The notes below the pieces were generated by a model. The model saw only the letters and a program-made list of their open reading frames with translations, had not been told where the DNA came from and made no database searches. From NCBI RefSeq assembly GCF_036711975.1, contig NC_091976.1, positions 31,558,001 through 31,622,000 of the forward strand: DNA of 64,000 nucleotides, given 5' to 3'. The translations under genes were made by a program, and so were the position numbers. This DNA comes from Onthophagus taurus (Eukaryota > Arthropoda > Insecta > Coleoptera > Scarabaeidae). The first letter of the stretch is position 1. Each line of letters starts with the position of its first letter. This document shows positions 23,597 through 33,478 of the stretch, piece by piece.

Positions 23597-25562
23597 AACT
23601 TTGTGTTGTATGTATGTAGGAAAGCGGAGGGTATGCTTCCGCATACAGCACCTAGGCCTCAACGGGCCCCTTGTACGTCCTCCTACACTCTCTCCAGCTA
23701 CATCAACCAGCCTAAGGAATTTCCGAAGGCTATGATACAGCTCAGAGGTGTGTTCCTGATGCCATCTGTGGTCGGCCATTCCTCTCCGAAGTCTCTCATT
23801 CTGAGGTCTTGCAGAGTGGAGCATTCACACAAGATGTGTCGGACCGTCTCCTCGTTCTCTTTACAGAGGCGACAGAGAGGACTAACAGCAAGCTTAAGGT
23901 TATAAAGATGCTTGTTTACCTTACAGTGATCCGTGACGAGTCCCGTTACAGTTCGTAGAGCCTTACGAAAGACAAGGCTGCCTCTGCTGAAGGATAATGT
24001 AATACTTCCTTAGACAGATGGCAGCCCTTAACCCTATCCCACCAGTTCATACCTTTTTGTGGGTAAAATCTTTAATTATCTCAATCTGAGTTGATAAGGA
24101 CGGAGCGATTATCGGTTCAGGCGAACATGGCGCTCGCTTGGCAGCCCTTTTGGCAAGCCTGTCAGCGTGCTTGTTACCTGAACAAGTCGAGTGTCCTTTT
24201 ATCTATTGAAGTATAACACAGTTATGCACTGCGGCCTTCTCCAATGTCAGATGACAACCCATAACAAGTCCTGAAGTAATTGTTATTCTACTCAAGGCCA
24301 AAATAGCTTGTCTACTGTCAGTATAAATTGTAAAAGTCTTACCTACCAAGTTGGATCTGACAATAACGTCAGCGGCAAGTTGTGTAGCGATTAATTCCGC
24401 CTGTATGACGGTGGTACTTTTACCTAGAGGTTCAGATACGTGGAGTCGGAGATCGTACGAGAAGACTCGGGCTCCAGCTCCTTCCCGTCTCTTTGAATGT
24501 GTTGTAGGGGTGTAATGTCCGTTACACAATCCAGAATTGGTGAGTATGTATTCCACCATTTCGTTCCAGAGATTGGCATTTTTACTGTTTCTCTCACCCA
24601 CCGATTCTTAGAATTCCTGCTGCTCGCAGTCGAATCATGGTCACCAATGCCACCTCTTGGATGAACAAATGAAGTGGCGTTAGGTTTAACATGTTTTCCA
24701 TGGCTGCAGAGGGGGTAGTCCGCAGCGCACCTGTAACATACAAACACGCAAGTCTCTGTACTTTAATAAGTGCAGCAGTAGATGTAGACTGTAGGGTCTT
24801 TGACCACCATACTACTGCACCATATGTAAGCATAGGTCGGATTACAGCCGTGTAAATCCAGAGGGCATTTTTGGGTGACAAACCCCATGTCTTACCTATA
24901 GCCCTCCGGCATTGACCGTATGCAACGTACGCTTTTTTAACTCTATTATCTAGGTGGGCTCTCCATGTCATTTTATTGTCAAGCGTGATGCCCAGATATT
25001 TAACTTCTTTTGACAATGCCAATGGAGTATTAGCAAGGGTTGGCATTCTGGGCTTGCCAACCTTTCTTATCCGTGTGAAAAGAATCAACTCTGTCTTCTT
25101 AGGATTCACAGAGAGTCTTTGTTCGTCACACCAGGTCTCTATCAATTTAAGAGCTACTTGCATCCTATCAAACAGCACGTTTATATACTTGCCTTTGACA
25201 AGAATGGTTAAATCATCTGCGTAACCAACTGTGATAAAGTTGGCTTAAGCGAGGCGGTTCAAGAGGCTATCCAGGGTGAGGTTCCACAAAAGTGGAGATA
25301 GTACACCCCCTTGTGGACAGCCTCGAGTAACTCCTTGAAGACTGACATCGCCAGCCCTAAGCTTAACTATCCTATGTTTAAGAGTGTTCTCAATCCAACC
25401 ACAAAGAGTCGGTGGAACATTATGCTTTAACAAGGCTTCGTTAATACCAGAGAAAGTTGTTTTATCAAAAGCTCCCTCTATATCTATAAAAACACCCAGG
25501 GCGGACTCCTTTAGATCCAGCGCTCCACCAACAAAGCTGGTCACTGAGTTGATTAGGATTTA
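23597..25562 (-). pseudogene. RNase H-bearing LINE, 5'-truncated recent copy
   Basis: A non-LTR retrotransposon polyprotein runs on the minus strand. From 25544 to 24594 the reverse transcriptase lies in one frame, broken only by a TAA at 25245-25247 just before GYADDLTILVKG. Motifs in order: GVFIDIEGAFDK, GCPQGGVLSPLLWNL, YADD, VNPKKTELILFTR, EVKYLGITLDNKMTWRAHL, RPMLTYGAVVWW. After a frame change near 24600 comes ribonuclease H with an intact YTDSRQAILALS (24601-24203), then a C-terminal Cys-rich segment down to about 23640. It starts abruptly near 25562, lacking the endonuclease and early reverse transcriptase, as expected from incomplete reverse transcription. Same family as 14280-16938. 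Confidence 0.85.
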
Positions 25563-25565
25563 CTA

Positions 25566-25876
25566 GTTTAGTTGTATCTCAAACATCAAATATTTTTAAA
25601 ATTTTTCAACGGCAGTATATTCTACTTAAAAAAGTGACTTAAGAACGTATCAACCCCATTTCTCTAATTTCAAAAATAAACGAAATATGAGCATTTTTTG
25701 AAATCACGAAAATTTGACTTTTTGGCTATAACTTAAAAACAAAAGAAGATAGAGGTTTGGTGTTTGCGGGATTGTGTTAATCTCGAAAAAAGAGACCGGG
25801 GCATGGCACCTACTTTTTTCGTATCTCTTATAGTTTCTGAGATATCCTATAATAACACCCAAATTTGCCCACCCTG
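25566..25876. mobile_element. Right part of a CAGGG-type DNA element
   Basis: Ends tttgcccaccctg-TA at 25876-25878, preceded by ttcgtatctcttatagtttc, a sequence also seen in modified form near the ends of the elements at 49616 and 55718. The left end is missing; the LINE at 23597-25562 abuts the truncated side. Confidence 0.6.
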
Positions 25877-25901
25877 TACATATAAATAGAAAATTCGTGC
25901 A

Positions 25902-26290
25902 AAATAATTTAATATTAAAATAGTATTATTTAAGTGTTTGCCGAACCTATCCTTTAATATCGACTGCTTTCGCTGACAGAATGAGAGTCATTCAGCTTGC
26001 GCATACAACATATCAATCCTATTATTCCACGTGGAAAATAACCATGATGCAAATATACCCACTTCATAGGCATGCTGGAGGGTTTGTAAGCCTCGCTAAC
26101 GACAATGCCTCCATGAAAGTACTAACTCTCATTGAGATCAAAGCATCATGGTTATTTTCCAAGTGGAGTAATAGGATTGATATGTAGTATGCGCAAGCCG
26201 AATGACTTTGATTCTATCAGCGGGGGAGTCCATATCAAAGGATAGGTTAGGCAAACACTTAAATAATACTATTATAATATCAAATTATTT
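25902..26290. mobile_element. Palindromic inverted-repeat element, 389 bp
   Basis: Left arm 25902-26050 and right arm 26143-26290 are near-complementary over about 148 bp, starting aaataattt and sharing tagtattatttaagtgtttg and ggaaaataaccatgatgc. A 92-bp centre separates them. No coding capacity. A non-autonomous element with long terminal inverted repeats; the terminal motif differs from the CAGGG elements, and the target duplication is unclear. Confidence 0.8.
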
Positions 26291-26319
26291 AGCATGATTA
26301 TTCTATGTATATGTATATA

Positions 26320-26722
26320 TGGAAAACTAGCAGCTTCAGATATGGAAATAGCCAACGTTCCACATTGGAGCACCAGACTCATCCGCGAGTCCATCGAAAT
26401 AGAAGAACGGTACCTTCAACAAGAGAGATAACGCCCTGCACTTGTCAGCCACTTGGAAAATGGTTGTACACCGTCCCCGATCCGGAGCAGCAGTCCTGAG
26501 AGATGGCCTGTCAGGTTCCGGAGGAACCCCCCGCACCACTTGTGACATCCGGTGGAAATGGTTTGGGCAGACCATAGAGTTTGGGACACCTGCTTGATTT
26601 TTCCCGAGGGATTAAGGTTTTCTTGATCTCGGGGTCTATTGGAGATGCCTCTATTATCGATTTGGTGGTTTCTTGTTGCTAAAAAAATTAAAAGTCGTAT
26701 GAACAATGAAAATATTTTATTT
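26320..26722 (+). mobile_element. Penelope-like element, C-terminal fragment
   Basis: The plus-strand translation near 26350-26440 reads VPHWSTRLIRESIEIEERYL, resembling the conserved C-terminal segment of Penelope-like proteins (the family pattern is a Trp or Tyr, then RIREAIEI). The rest is non-coding or decayed. Confidence 0.5.
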
Positions 26723-27425
26723 TGGTGCTATCTTCGAAGATTTCGAACGATTATCGTTCTTCTTCAGGCACGACTACGGGAACAAAGGAACATTCAGATA
26801 TAACAAAAACACAGATAAAAAGTATATATAATTACCGTCGGTGTAGGAGCATCGAAAGTGAAGAGAGATTGTTTCAAGCATCGGAGAGAACTTCTTCAAA
26901 AAGATTCAGTTTACGAAAAATTCAAAAGTTACCAAACCTGTAGAGAAAGAACCATAATAGCTAAATATAAGAAATCAAAAAAGAAAGAAAATTTTTAAAC
27001 TTACAAAATTAACACGTTAAAATTTCCTTTAAAATTAAATAACTTGAGCGAGTCAGCATGATGAGGGGTGAAATTGGACTGAAGGTCATAAGGAACGTTC
27101 GCCAGATGAGAAAGGTGAAAGAGTGAGGGAAAACAAGTGGGAATAAGAACGTCAACATAAAATCTTTCCATACTAAATCAATTCTTCGCAACATTAAAAA
27201 TCCAAAACATAAAATTAAAATAGAAAATCTTATTGTTACCATGGGAGACAAAAATGCAGGCCTCGTTGTGTTGAATGAAGAGTCATACATAAAAAAGACA
27301 TTAACTTTTTTCAAAGAAAATAACATTTTAAAAATTAAGAATAATCCCACCCTTAAATTTAACAATGACTTAAAGGAACTAATTAATAATGATCAACATT
27401 ATTTAACAAAATTTAAGTGAAATTT
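26723..27425 (+). mobile_element. Penelope-like element, 5' fragment
   Basis: The segment opens with a region (26730-26780) whose reverse complement reads gtagtcgtgcctgaagaaga, typical of Penelope-like terminal repeats. From about 27180 the plus strand encodes IENLIVTMGDKNAGLVVLNE, followed by a YIKKTLTFF region and NNPTLKF, matching the N-terminal part of Penelope reverse transcriptases (consensus ADKGNAVV.L...Y). The frame is cut at 27420, where the satellite begins. Confidence 0.65.
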
Positions 27426-27429
27426 GAAA

Positions 27430-28017
27430 TGAACCCCAATTTTCAAAATTCGCTATAAAATTAATTTCTTGAAAGATCCTTATGGAAATATCACCAATTA
27501 TTAATTAAAGTATCCTCTTTTTAATGTAACAAACCGTTTTGAAAAATCGCTTTTAGTTTTTGAGAAATAAATTTTTGAAATGATTGATAATTTTTTCGAA
27601 TTTTTCAATTTTCGCCGATTAAGTTTTAAAAATTCATATAAAATCGATTTCTTGGAATATGAGTATGAAAATTTCCGAAAGTGTTAATAAAAGTGTCCTC
27701 TTTCCAATTAACCAACCCGTTTTAAAAAATAACTTTTAGTTTTTGAGAAAACAATATTTGAAGTTTTGATAAAATTTTCGATGTTGCAATTTTCATCGAT
27801 AACCTTCAAAATTCGCTATAAAATTAATTTCTTGGAGGATCCTTGTGGAAATATCACCAATTATTAATTAAAGTATCCTCTTTTTAATGCCACAAGCCAT
27901 TTTGAAAAATCTCTTTTAGTTTTTGAGAAATAAATTTTTGAAATGATCGATAATTTTTTCGATTTTGCAATTTTCGCCGATTAAGTTTTAAAAATTCGTA
28001 TAAAATCGATTTCTTGG
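27430..28017. repeat. Two-monomer satellite, array 2, left part
   Basis: B (about 27465), A (27650), B (27830) and the start of an A monomer cut at 28017 by the Jockey-like element. It continues at 32116. Units match array 1 closely. Confidence 0.9.
28006..28017. repeat. Target-site duplication, left
   Basis: tcgatttcttgg, identical to 32116-32127. The two copies flank the retrotransposon perfectly, and the sequence is part of the intact A monomer elsewhere. Confidence 0.92.
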
Positions 28018-31000
28018 CAGTCTTCTCAAGACATTTGCACGAGTCACGCATGCTCTTGCTTTTCTCGGCTTTAGCGTGTTTAATAGCAGTGGTTTAATTA
28101 AATTTTAGTTTACTACCTACGTGAACAATTTTCCTATCTGTGGGGGTGTGATCACAACTATGGAAACGCAAGGTTCGGGGGCTTCGGCCTCGGAATCCGA
28201 CCAGGACCCGGACGGTGAGTTCAGACTCCCTAACAAAAAACGCGGCCGCCCGAAAAAATACACACACACGGATCGTCCTCACAAAAAACAAAACACTAGC
28301 GGCAGTGATTCCGCATTTAAAGTTCCGCATCCACCTAAAAATAAAAATTATCCACCGCAAACACCAACAATTTTTCGAACTCCACGTGCTCCAGCCGCTA
28401 ACCGGTTCTCTGATCGCCCGCTTACGTACCAACAACAGACAAAAATCTACAACTCGGTGTTCTTCATAAAAACAAGTCTTCCGCTAAGCAGGATTCAGTT
28501 GTCCGAAATTTGGACGAAACACTCACTTAATCCACGTGACATTATAATAAAAACAAAAGAGGGCTTTATTATTAAATCGGAAAATTCCAAACCACAACAA
28601 ACCATCAATTTAAATCTACTAAAAAATCAAAACATCATCTCAGAGTTTTCTGAATCAAGAAATTTTACACCATCTATTAAAAAAATTCCATCGGCCTCAT
28701 ACTCTGCAGTTATTGCTTCCGTTGATCTTGAAATTACAGATCAAGAAATTAGCGAACATCTGAACTCGCTTAATATATCACACAGATACTGTAAAAGAAT
28801 TATCTCTAAAGCCACAGATAAGCCCACCTATAAAATTAGGATAATTTCCGGGTGTGTCGACTCCTATCAAAAGCTTCTGCAAGCAGGAGTATTCTTCAAA
28901 AACAACCACTTTCCTGTGTTTGAAAGCCGCGCTCCACCGCCAATGCCGATCCCGTGTAGTAGATGCGACGAATTTTCTCATACCTCAGACAAATGCACTG
29001 CCACAGTGCAGTGCTCAAAATGCCTCGGCCCACACAGTACCACTAAATGCACCTCACAGCTACCTGAGAAATGTAAATCCTGCGGCCTAGAGGGACACAG
29101 TGCCTGGTCACTAAAATGCAAGAACCGCCCCACAGCTCCCATTCGAGGAGTCCCTAACGTTAGAATAAAATCGGCTAATAAAAAATCTGACCAAATTTCT
29201 ACAAAAACAAAAGAAACACGCATACATAAACCAATCACCATTCACGACCACATTATTGATACCTACCTCTCAAAAATTAACTCACCCAAACCACGCGATC
29301 GTCAAGAGCTTATCAATTCCCTCAAACGGAAATTTGTAGAAAACTACCAAATCGATACGATTGTCGCATTTTCTGGAAGTTACATGTACGTTATCATGAT
29401 TGATCTTCAGGACACCTCTAAGCCATCTCCTACAGAACCTATCCACGGCTACCAATCCTCGATTCCGCAAGATCAACAATGACCAGCATAAAATTATTGT
29501 ACGCAAACATTAACAGCTACCACCCGAAATCACACCTGATCGGAAACTACATCATTGACAATCATATCCGTTGCGCAATGTTTGTGGAAACAAAATCGAA
29601 GTCTTCCATCACATTTAGAAACTGGACGTCAATCCAAAATCACGGCAATATTATAAATAGAGGAGTCAGAGGAGGAGCGGTGGCTATGGGCCACCCCGCG
29701 ATACAATTGAGAAAATCCAACCCCCCCGCAATCAACTCTCCATTAAATAATGCACTTCATTTTTGTATCACTATCGGGACAGACTTAATACATGTTTTCT
29801 TAATTTATATCCACCCGTTTAGTAAAATTGAAGAATCCATATTTAACATGGCCTCACTGCACGACAAATGTCTCATAATTGGTGACTTCAATCCGAATCC
29901 AACCAAAAGGAAACACATAAGACATTTCCTGAATATGTCCAATTTCGTACAAATCACGACTCCCCCCACGTACGTTATGGAAAACAATCCGAACTCTACT
30001 CCTGATCTACTGTTCTGTACAAGAAACATCCGCGGTCTAATTACACAGGTAGAAGTTGTTCCGGATTTATGCTCCGATCACTTGGGCATTTTAGTTTATG
30101 TCAACGTCACAACCAACATACCTAAACCTGTTCCGACTTTAATTAAAAACTATAAGCTTTGCGACATGGAGACAGTTAACTCAATAATGAAAGACTTCAT
30201 AGAAGCACATCAGACAATCACAGTTGACACGATCTCAAGGTTTAACAAATGTCTTAAGGAGTCAATAGACAAAGCGAGCCCATCCAGAACCACCAAACAC
30301 TACAGTTTTCCGCTACCTCCATTTATTATCAGACTCATCAAGGAGAAAAGACGCCTATATCGAGACTTCAGGGTATATGAAGTGCCTGAGTTGAAAAAGA
30401 AGTTTAATGAGTTCAACAAAAAGATACAGAAACTAATTCAGCAATACAGAACGGAAAAGTACATGGAAGCCTGTGACAAAATAAAACTGTGTAAAGGAAG
30501 AAACTATTGGCACGAAATTCGAAAACTATCAAGATACCAAAAGACACCTGGAACGGAGGAGCTCATTGATCCTACCGATGGCGGTGTGCACTCCAACCCT
30601 GAAGAGATTGTCAACATACACGCTGACTACCTAGAAGGTGTATTCACCTTTACCGAGGATGTTTCGTTTTGTCCCCACAATAAAAACATTATAGATAATT
30701 GGTACGAATCCGCATTTTTGACACCGTTCGAGACACCCGAAGATGCTCTCATGTTGGAAGACGAATATTTTACTCTTCTTGGACAGGGAAAAGATACTGC
30801 TCCCGGTTATGATAACATCACAAGGAAACTGCTTAGAAGTCTAGATCTTAACATCCATGGCTTTATCAGAAAAATAATTAACTTTTGCCTTACGACTCAG
30901 CATTTCCCGCGCGACTGGAAGACGTCTATTATAACTTGTATTCCCAAGAAGGATTCTTCTCTATCTGATCCAGCCAACTATCGCCCCATCTCACTGCTCC

Positions 31001-32115
31001 CCGTAATTGGAAAACTCTTCGAGACGCACTTGAAGAACAAGCTCCTGGCTGCGGTATCAAAGAAAATTCCGCCTTACCAATTTGGCTTCCAATCCGGCAA
31101 ATCAACATCCCAGCCACTAACTATTCTGGTTTCCAACTTCCAGGCGGCACGTTTTATAAAACTGAAATCTGCAGCAGTTTTTCTGGACGTCCGAAAGGCC
31201 TTTGACTCCGTGTGGCACAAAGGATTGCTATTTAAACTGGATAAGCTAAAAACGCCATACTATCTTCTAACCCTGATAAACCAATTCCTGTCGAATCGCT
31301 CCTCCATCGTGAAGTTGAAAAATCACTTCTCCCACAGCTTCTCCGCTCAGCAAGGCCTTCCTCAGGGTTCGCCTATCTCTCCCTCTCTATACAATCTTTT
31401 CTGCCACGATCTTTACAACGACAACCCAGACGCCTTTAACCTCACTGCATACGCACTACTTTATGCCGACGACACAGCATTGGTCTCGCACAGTAGGGAT
31501 ATCACTTCCTCGGTCCGTAAGCTGCAGACGCTCATAAACGAAACGGAAAATTGGTACCGAAAATGGCGCATCCTACTCAATCCCACAAAAACACAATTTT
31601 TTGTCCCATTCCTCATTCCTCTCTCATTCCTCCAATCAACGGCAATCTCCGTCTCACCAACCTGTAAGTATCTTGGCATAATACTTGACAGAACGCTTAA
31701 GTTTTCCACGCATGCAACCAAGGTGAAGATGAAAGTAAAGACACGCGCCAAACACTTTAAATCTCTTTCGTTCAGCGGTCGCGGAATCTCTACCTCATGT
31801 GCCTCGCACATCTACAAGACCATATGCAGGCCCATCATAGAATATGGATCAATACTGCTAAGCAACGCACCAAGAAGAACGAAGTACCACCTGGAAGTAG
31901 CGGAAAGATCTGCACTGAGATCCATCACCCGAATTAGGAACCCCCGTAATCCCCTCTTTAACCCTAGCAATGATCTGCTATACCAACTTACCGATATACC
32001 CCCTATCCATACCCGTCTTCAATCTTTGTCCGATAAATCCATTCTAAATTTTCCTACCAACGCCTTGCAACACACGCTTATAACGCCTCGATTACTAAAT
32101 TTGTTTTCTTCTTCT
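28018..32115 (+). mobile_element. Jockey-like non-LTR retrotransposon, 4098 bp
   Basis: Two open frames, a gag-like protein with zinc knuckles and an endonuclease-reverse transcriptase without RNase H, are the Jockey-clade arrangement. It is flanked by a perfect 12-bp target duplication. The 5' end begins cagtcttctc, an initiator-like start, with about 100 bp of leader before ORF1, so the 5' end appears complete. The 3' end is odd: there is no 3' untranslated region or poly(A); the element stops at ttttcttcttct and ORF2 runs into satellite DNA. The frames show no internal stops, so the insertion is young. Confidence 0.9.
28121..29482 (+). CDS. Retrotransposon ORF1, gag-like zinc-knuckle protein
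   Basis: A 453-residue nucleic-acid-binding protein that would package the element RNA. The start could also be the in-frame ATG at 28160 (METQGSGASASESDQ). The N-terminus is acidic then basic (KKRGRPKKYTHTDRPHKK). A middle domain at about residues 190-270 (SYSAVIASVDLEITDQEI) resembles the RNA-recognition-like fold of Jockey ORF1. Three Cys-rich knuckles follow: CSRCDEFSHTSDKC, CSKCLGPHSTTKC and CKSCGLEGHSAWSLKC. The stop TGA overlaps the ORF2 start by four bases (ATGA at 29479-29482), which suggests coupled reinitiation of translation. Confidence 0.88.
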   Translation: MNNFPICGGVITTMETQGSGASASESDQDPDGEFRLPNKKRGRPKKYTHTDRPHKKQNTSGSDSAFKVPHPPKNKNYPPQTPTIFRTPRAPAANRFSDRPLTYQQQTKIYNSVFFIKTSLPLSRIQLSEIWTKHSLNPRDIIIKTKEGFIIKSENSKPQQTINLNLLKNQNIISEFSESRNFTPSIKKIPSASYSAVIASVDLEITDQEISEHLNSLNISHRYCKRIISKATDKPTYKIRIISGCVDSYQKLLQAGVFFKNNHFPVFESRAPPPMPIPCSRCDEFSHTSDKCTATVQCSKCLGPHSTTKCTSQLPEKCKSCGLEGHSAWSLKCKNRPTAPIRGVPNVRIKSANKKSDQISTKTKETRIHKPITIHDHIIDTYLSKINSPKPRDRQELINSLKRKFVENYQIDTIVAFSGSYMYVIMIDLQDTSKPSPTEPIHGYQSSIPQDQQ

Positions 32116-32211
32116 TCGATTTCTTGGAATATGAGTATGAAAATTTCCCAAAGTGTTAATAAAAGTGTCCTCTTTCCAATAAACCAACCCGTTCTGAAAA
32201 ATAACTTTTAG
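29479..32211 (+). CDS. Retrotransposon ORF2, endonuclease-reverse transcriptase
   Basis: Nicks target DNA and copies the element RNA there. Residues 1-230 form an AP-endonuclease-like domain (LLYANINSYHP, VETKS, IGDFNPNP, SDHLGI). Reverse transcriptase follows from about residue 480: NYRPISLLPVIGKLF, FLDVRKAFDSVWH, QGLPQGSPISPSLYNL, LLYADDTALVSHS (catalytic Asp pair near 660), NPTKTQFF, CKYLGIILDRTLKF, RPIIEYGS. There is no RNase H domain, as in Jockey. The frame is uninterrupted, but about the last 32 codons (from 32116) are satellite DNA; the native stop codon is absent. It probably makes a slightly altered C-terminus. Confidence 0.92.
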   Translation: MTSIKLLYANINSYHPKSHLIGNYIIDNHIRCAMFVETKSKSSITFRNWTSIQNHGNIINRGVRGGAVAMGHPAIQLRKSNPPAINSPLNNALHFCITIGTDLIHVFLIYIHPFSKIEESIFNMASLHDKCLIIGDFNPNPTKRKHIRHFLNMSNFVQITTPPTYVMENNPNSTPDLLFCTRNIRGLITQVEVVPDLCSDHLGILVYVNVTTNIPKPVPTLIKNYKLCDMETVNSIMKDFIEAHQTITVDTISRFNKCLKESIDKASPSRTTKHYSFPLPPFIIRLIKEKRRLYRDFRVYEVPELKKKFNEFNKKIQKLIQQYRTEKYMEACDKIKLCKGRNYWHEIRKLSRYQKTPGTEELIDPTDGGVHSNPEEIVNIHADYLEGVFTFTEDVSFCPHNKNIIDNWYESAFLTPFETPEDALMLEDEYFTLLGQGKDTAPGYDNITRKLLRSLDLNIHGFIRKIINFCLTTQHFPRDWKTSIITCIPKKDSSLSDPANYRPISLLPVIGKLFETHLKNKLLAAVSKKIPPYQFGFQSGKSTSQPLTILVSNFQAARFIKLKSAAVFLDVRKAFDSVWHKGLLFKLDKLKTPYYLLTLINQFLSNRSSIVKLKNHFSHSFSAQQGLPQGSPISPSLYNLFCHDLYNDNPDAFNLTAYALLYADDTALVSHSRDITSSVRKLQTLINETENWYRKWRILLNPTKTQFFVPFLIPLSFLQSTAISVSPTCKYLGIILDRTLKFSTHATKVKMKVKTRAKHFKSLSFSGRGISTSCASHIYKTICRPIIEYGSILLSNAPRRTKYHLEVAERSALRSITRIRNPRNPLFNPSNDLLYQLTDIPPIHTRLQSLSDKSILNFPTNALQHTLITPRLLNLFSSSSISWNMSMKISQSVNKSVLFPINQPVLKNNF

Positions 32212-33170
32212 TTTTTGAGAAAACAATATTTGAAGTTTTGATAAAATTTTCGATGTTGCAATTTTCATCGATAACCTTCAAAATTCGCAATAAAATTAAT
32301 TTCTTGAAGGATCCTTGTGGAAATATCACCAATTATTAATTAAAGTATCCTCTTTTTAATGCCACAAGCCGTTTTGAAAAATCTCTTTTAGTTTCTGAGA
32401 AATAAATTTTTGAAATTATCAATTATTTTTTAGAATTTTGCAATTTTCGCCGATTAAGTTTTAAAAATTCGTATAAAATCCATTTCTTGGAATATGAGTA
32501 TGAAAATTTCCCAAAGTGTTAATAAAAGTGTCCTCTTTGCAATGAACCAACCCGTTTTGAAAAAAACTTTTAGTTTTCGAGAAAACAATATTTGAAGTTT
32601 TGATAAAATTTTCGACGTTGCAATTTTTATCGATAATTTTCAAAATTCGCCATAAAATTAATTTCTTGAAGGATCCTTGTGGAAATATCACCAATTATTA
32701 ATTAAAGTATCCTCTTTTTAATGCAATAAGCCGTTTTGAAAAATCTCTTTTGGATTTTGAGAAATAAATTTTTGAAATGATCGACAATTTTTTCGAATTT
32801 TGCAATTTTCACCGATTAAGTTTTAAAAATTCGTATAAAATCGAATTCTTGGAATATGAGTATGAAAATTTCCGAAAGCGTTAATAAAAGTGTCCTCTTT
32901 CCAATTAACCAACCCGTTTTGAAAAATAACTTTTAGTTTTTGAGAAAACAATATTTGAAGTTTTGATAAAATTTTCGATGTCGCAATTTTCATCGATAAC
33001 CTTCAAAATTCGCTATAAAATTAATTTCTTGAAGGATCCTTGTGGAAATATCACCAATTATTAATTAAAGCATCCTCTTTTTAATGCAACAAGCCGTTTT
33101 GAAAAATCTCTTTTAGTTTTTGAGATATAAATTTTTGAAATGATCGAGAATCTTATTAAGTATCCTCTTT
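32116..33170. repeat. Two-monomer satellite, array 2, right part
   Basis: Continues the interrupted A monomer, then B (about 32300), A (32480), B (32665), A (32848), B (33025). The alternation is regular. The first 12 bases repeat the target site tcgatttcttgg. Confidence 0.9.
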
Positions 33171-33478
33171 TGAGAGTTGCTTAGTTAAATCAGCATCAAA
33201 AAAGTTCATTTTGTATCTTAGATCCTAATAAGTTGACATATCTTATCAGCTTTCTTATTAATTGCGTTTTTATTCAAATATCGCAATAATGTGGCAATCA
33301 CTTCAGAAATGTACCAGAAATTCCATCACTAATAATTAGGTAAAGTTTTCTTCTTAACAATTCTTGGACTCACAAGTGGTGGAATGACCCTCTTATTTTT
33401 TTAAACAACTTTTTGAAATAAAAACAAAACAAGCTAAATTAAAAAATATATATATTTGGTTTTTTTATTAAAAAAAAA
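33171..33478. repeat. Conserved flank of the satellite, copy 2
   Basis: The first 165 bp match 2179-2345. Near 33370 is cacaagtggtggaatg, whose inverse attccacca occurs at about 395 beside array 1, a possible end signal of the satellite-carrying unit. The rest up to the lipase 5 stop is plain AT-rich DNA. Confidence 0.7.

Noticed and set aside
28094-31811. Minus-strand and alternative-frame ORFs over the Jockey-like element
   Set aside because: They overlap ORF1 and ORF2, which carry clear domains; no motif was found in the antisense frames.
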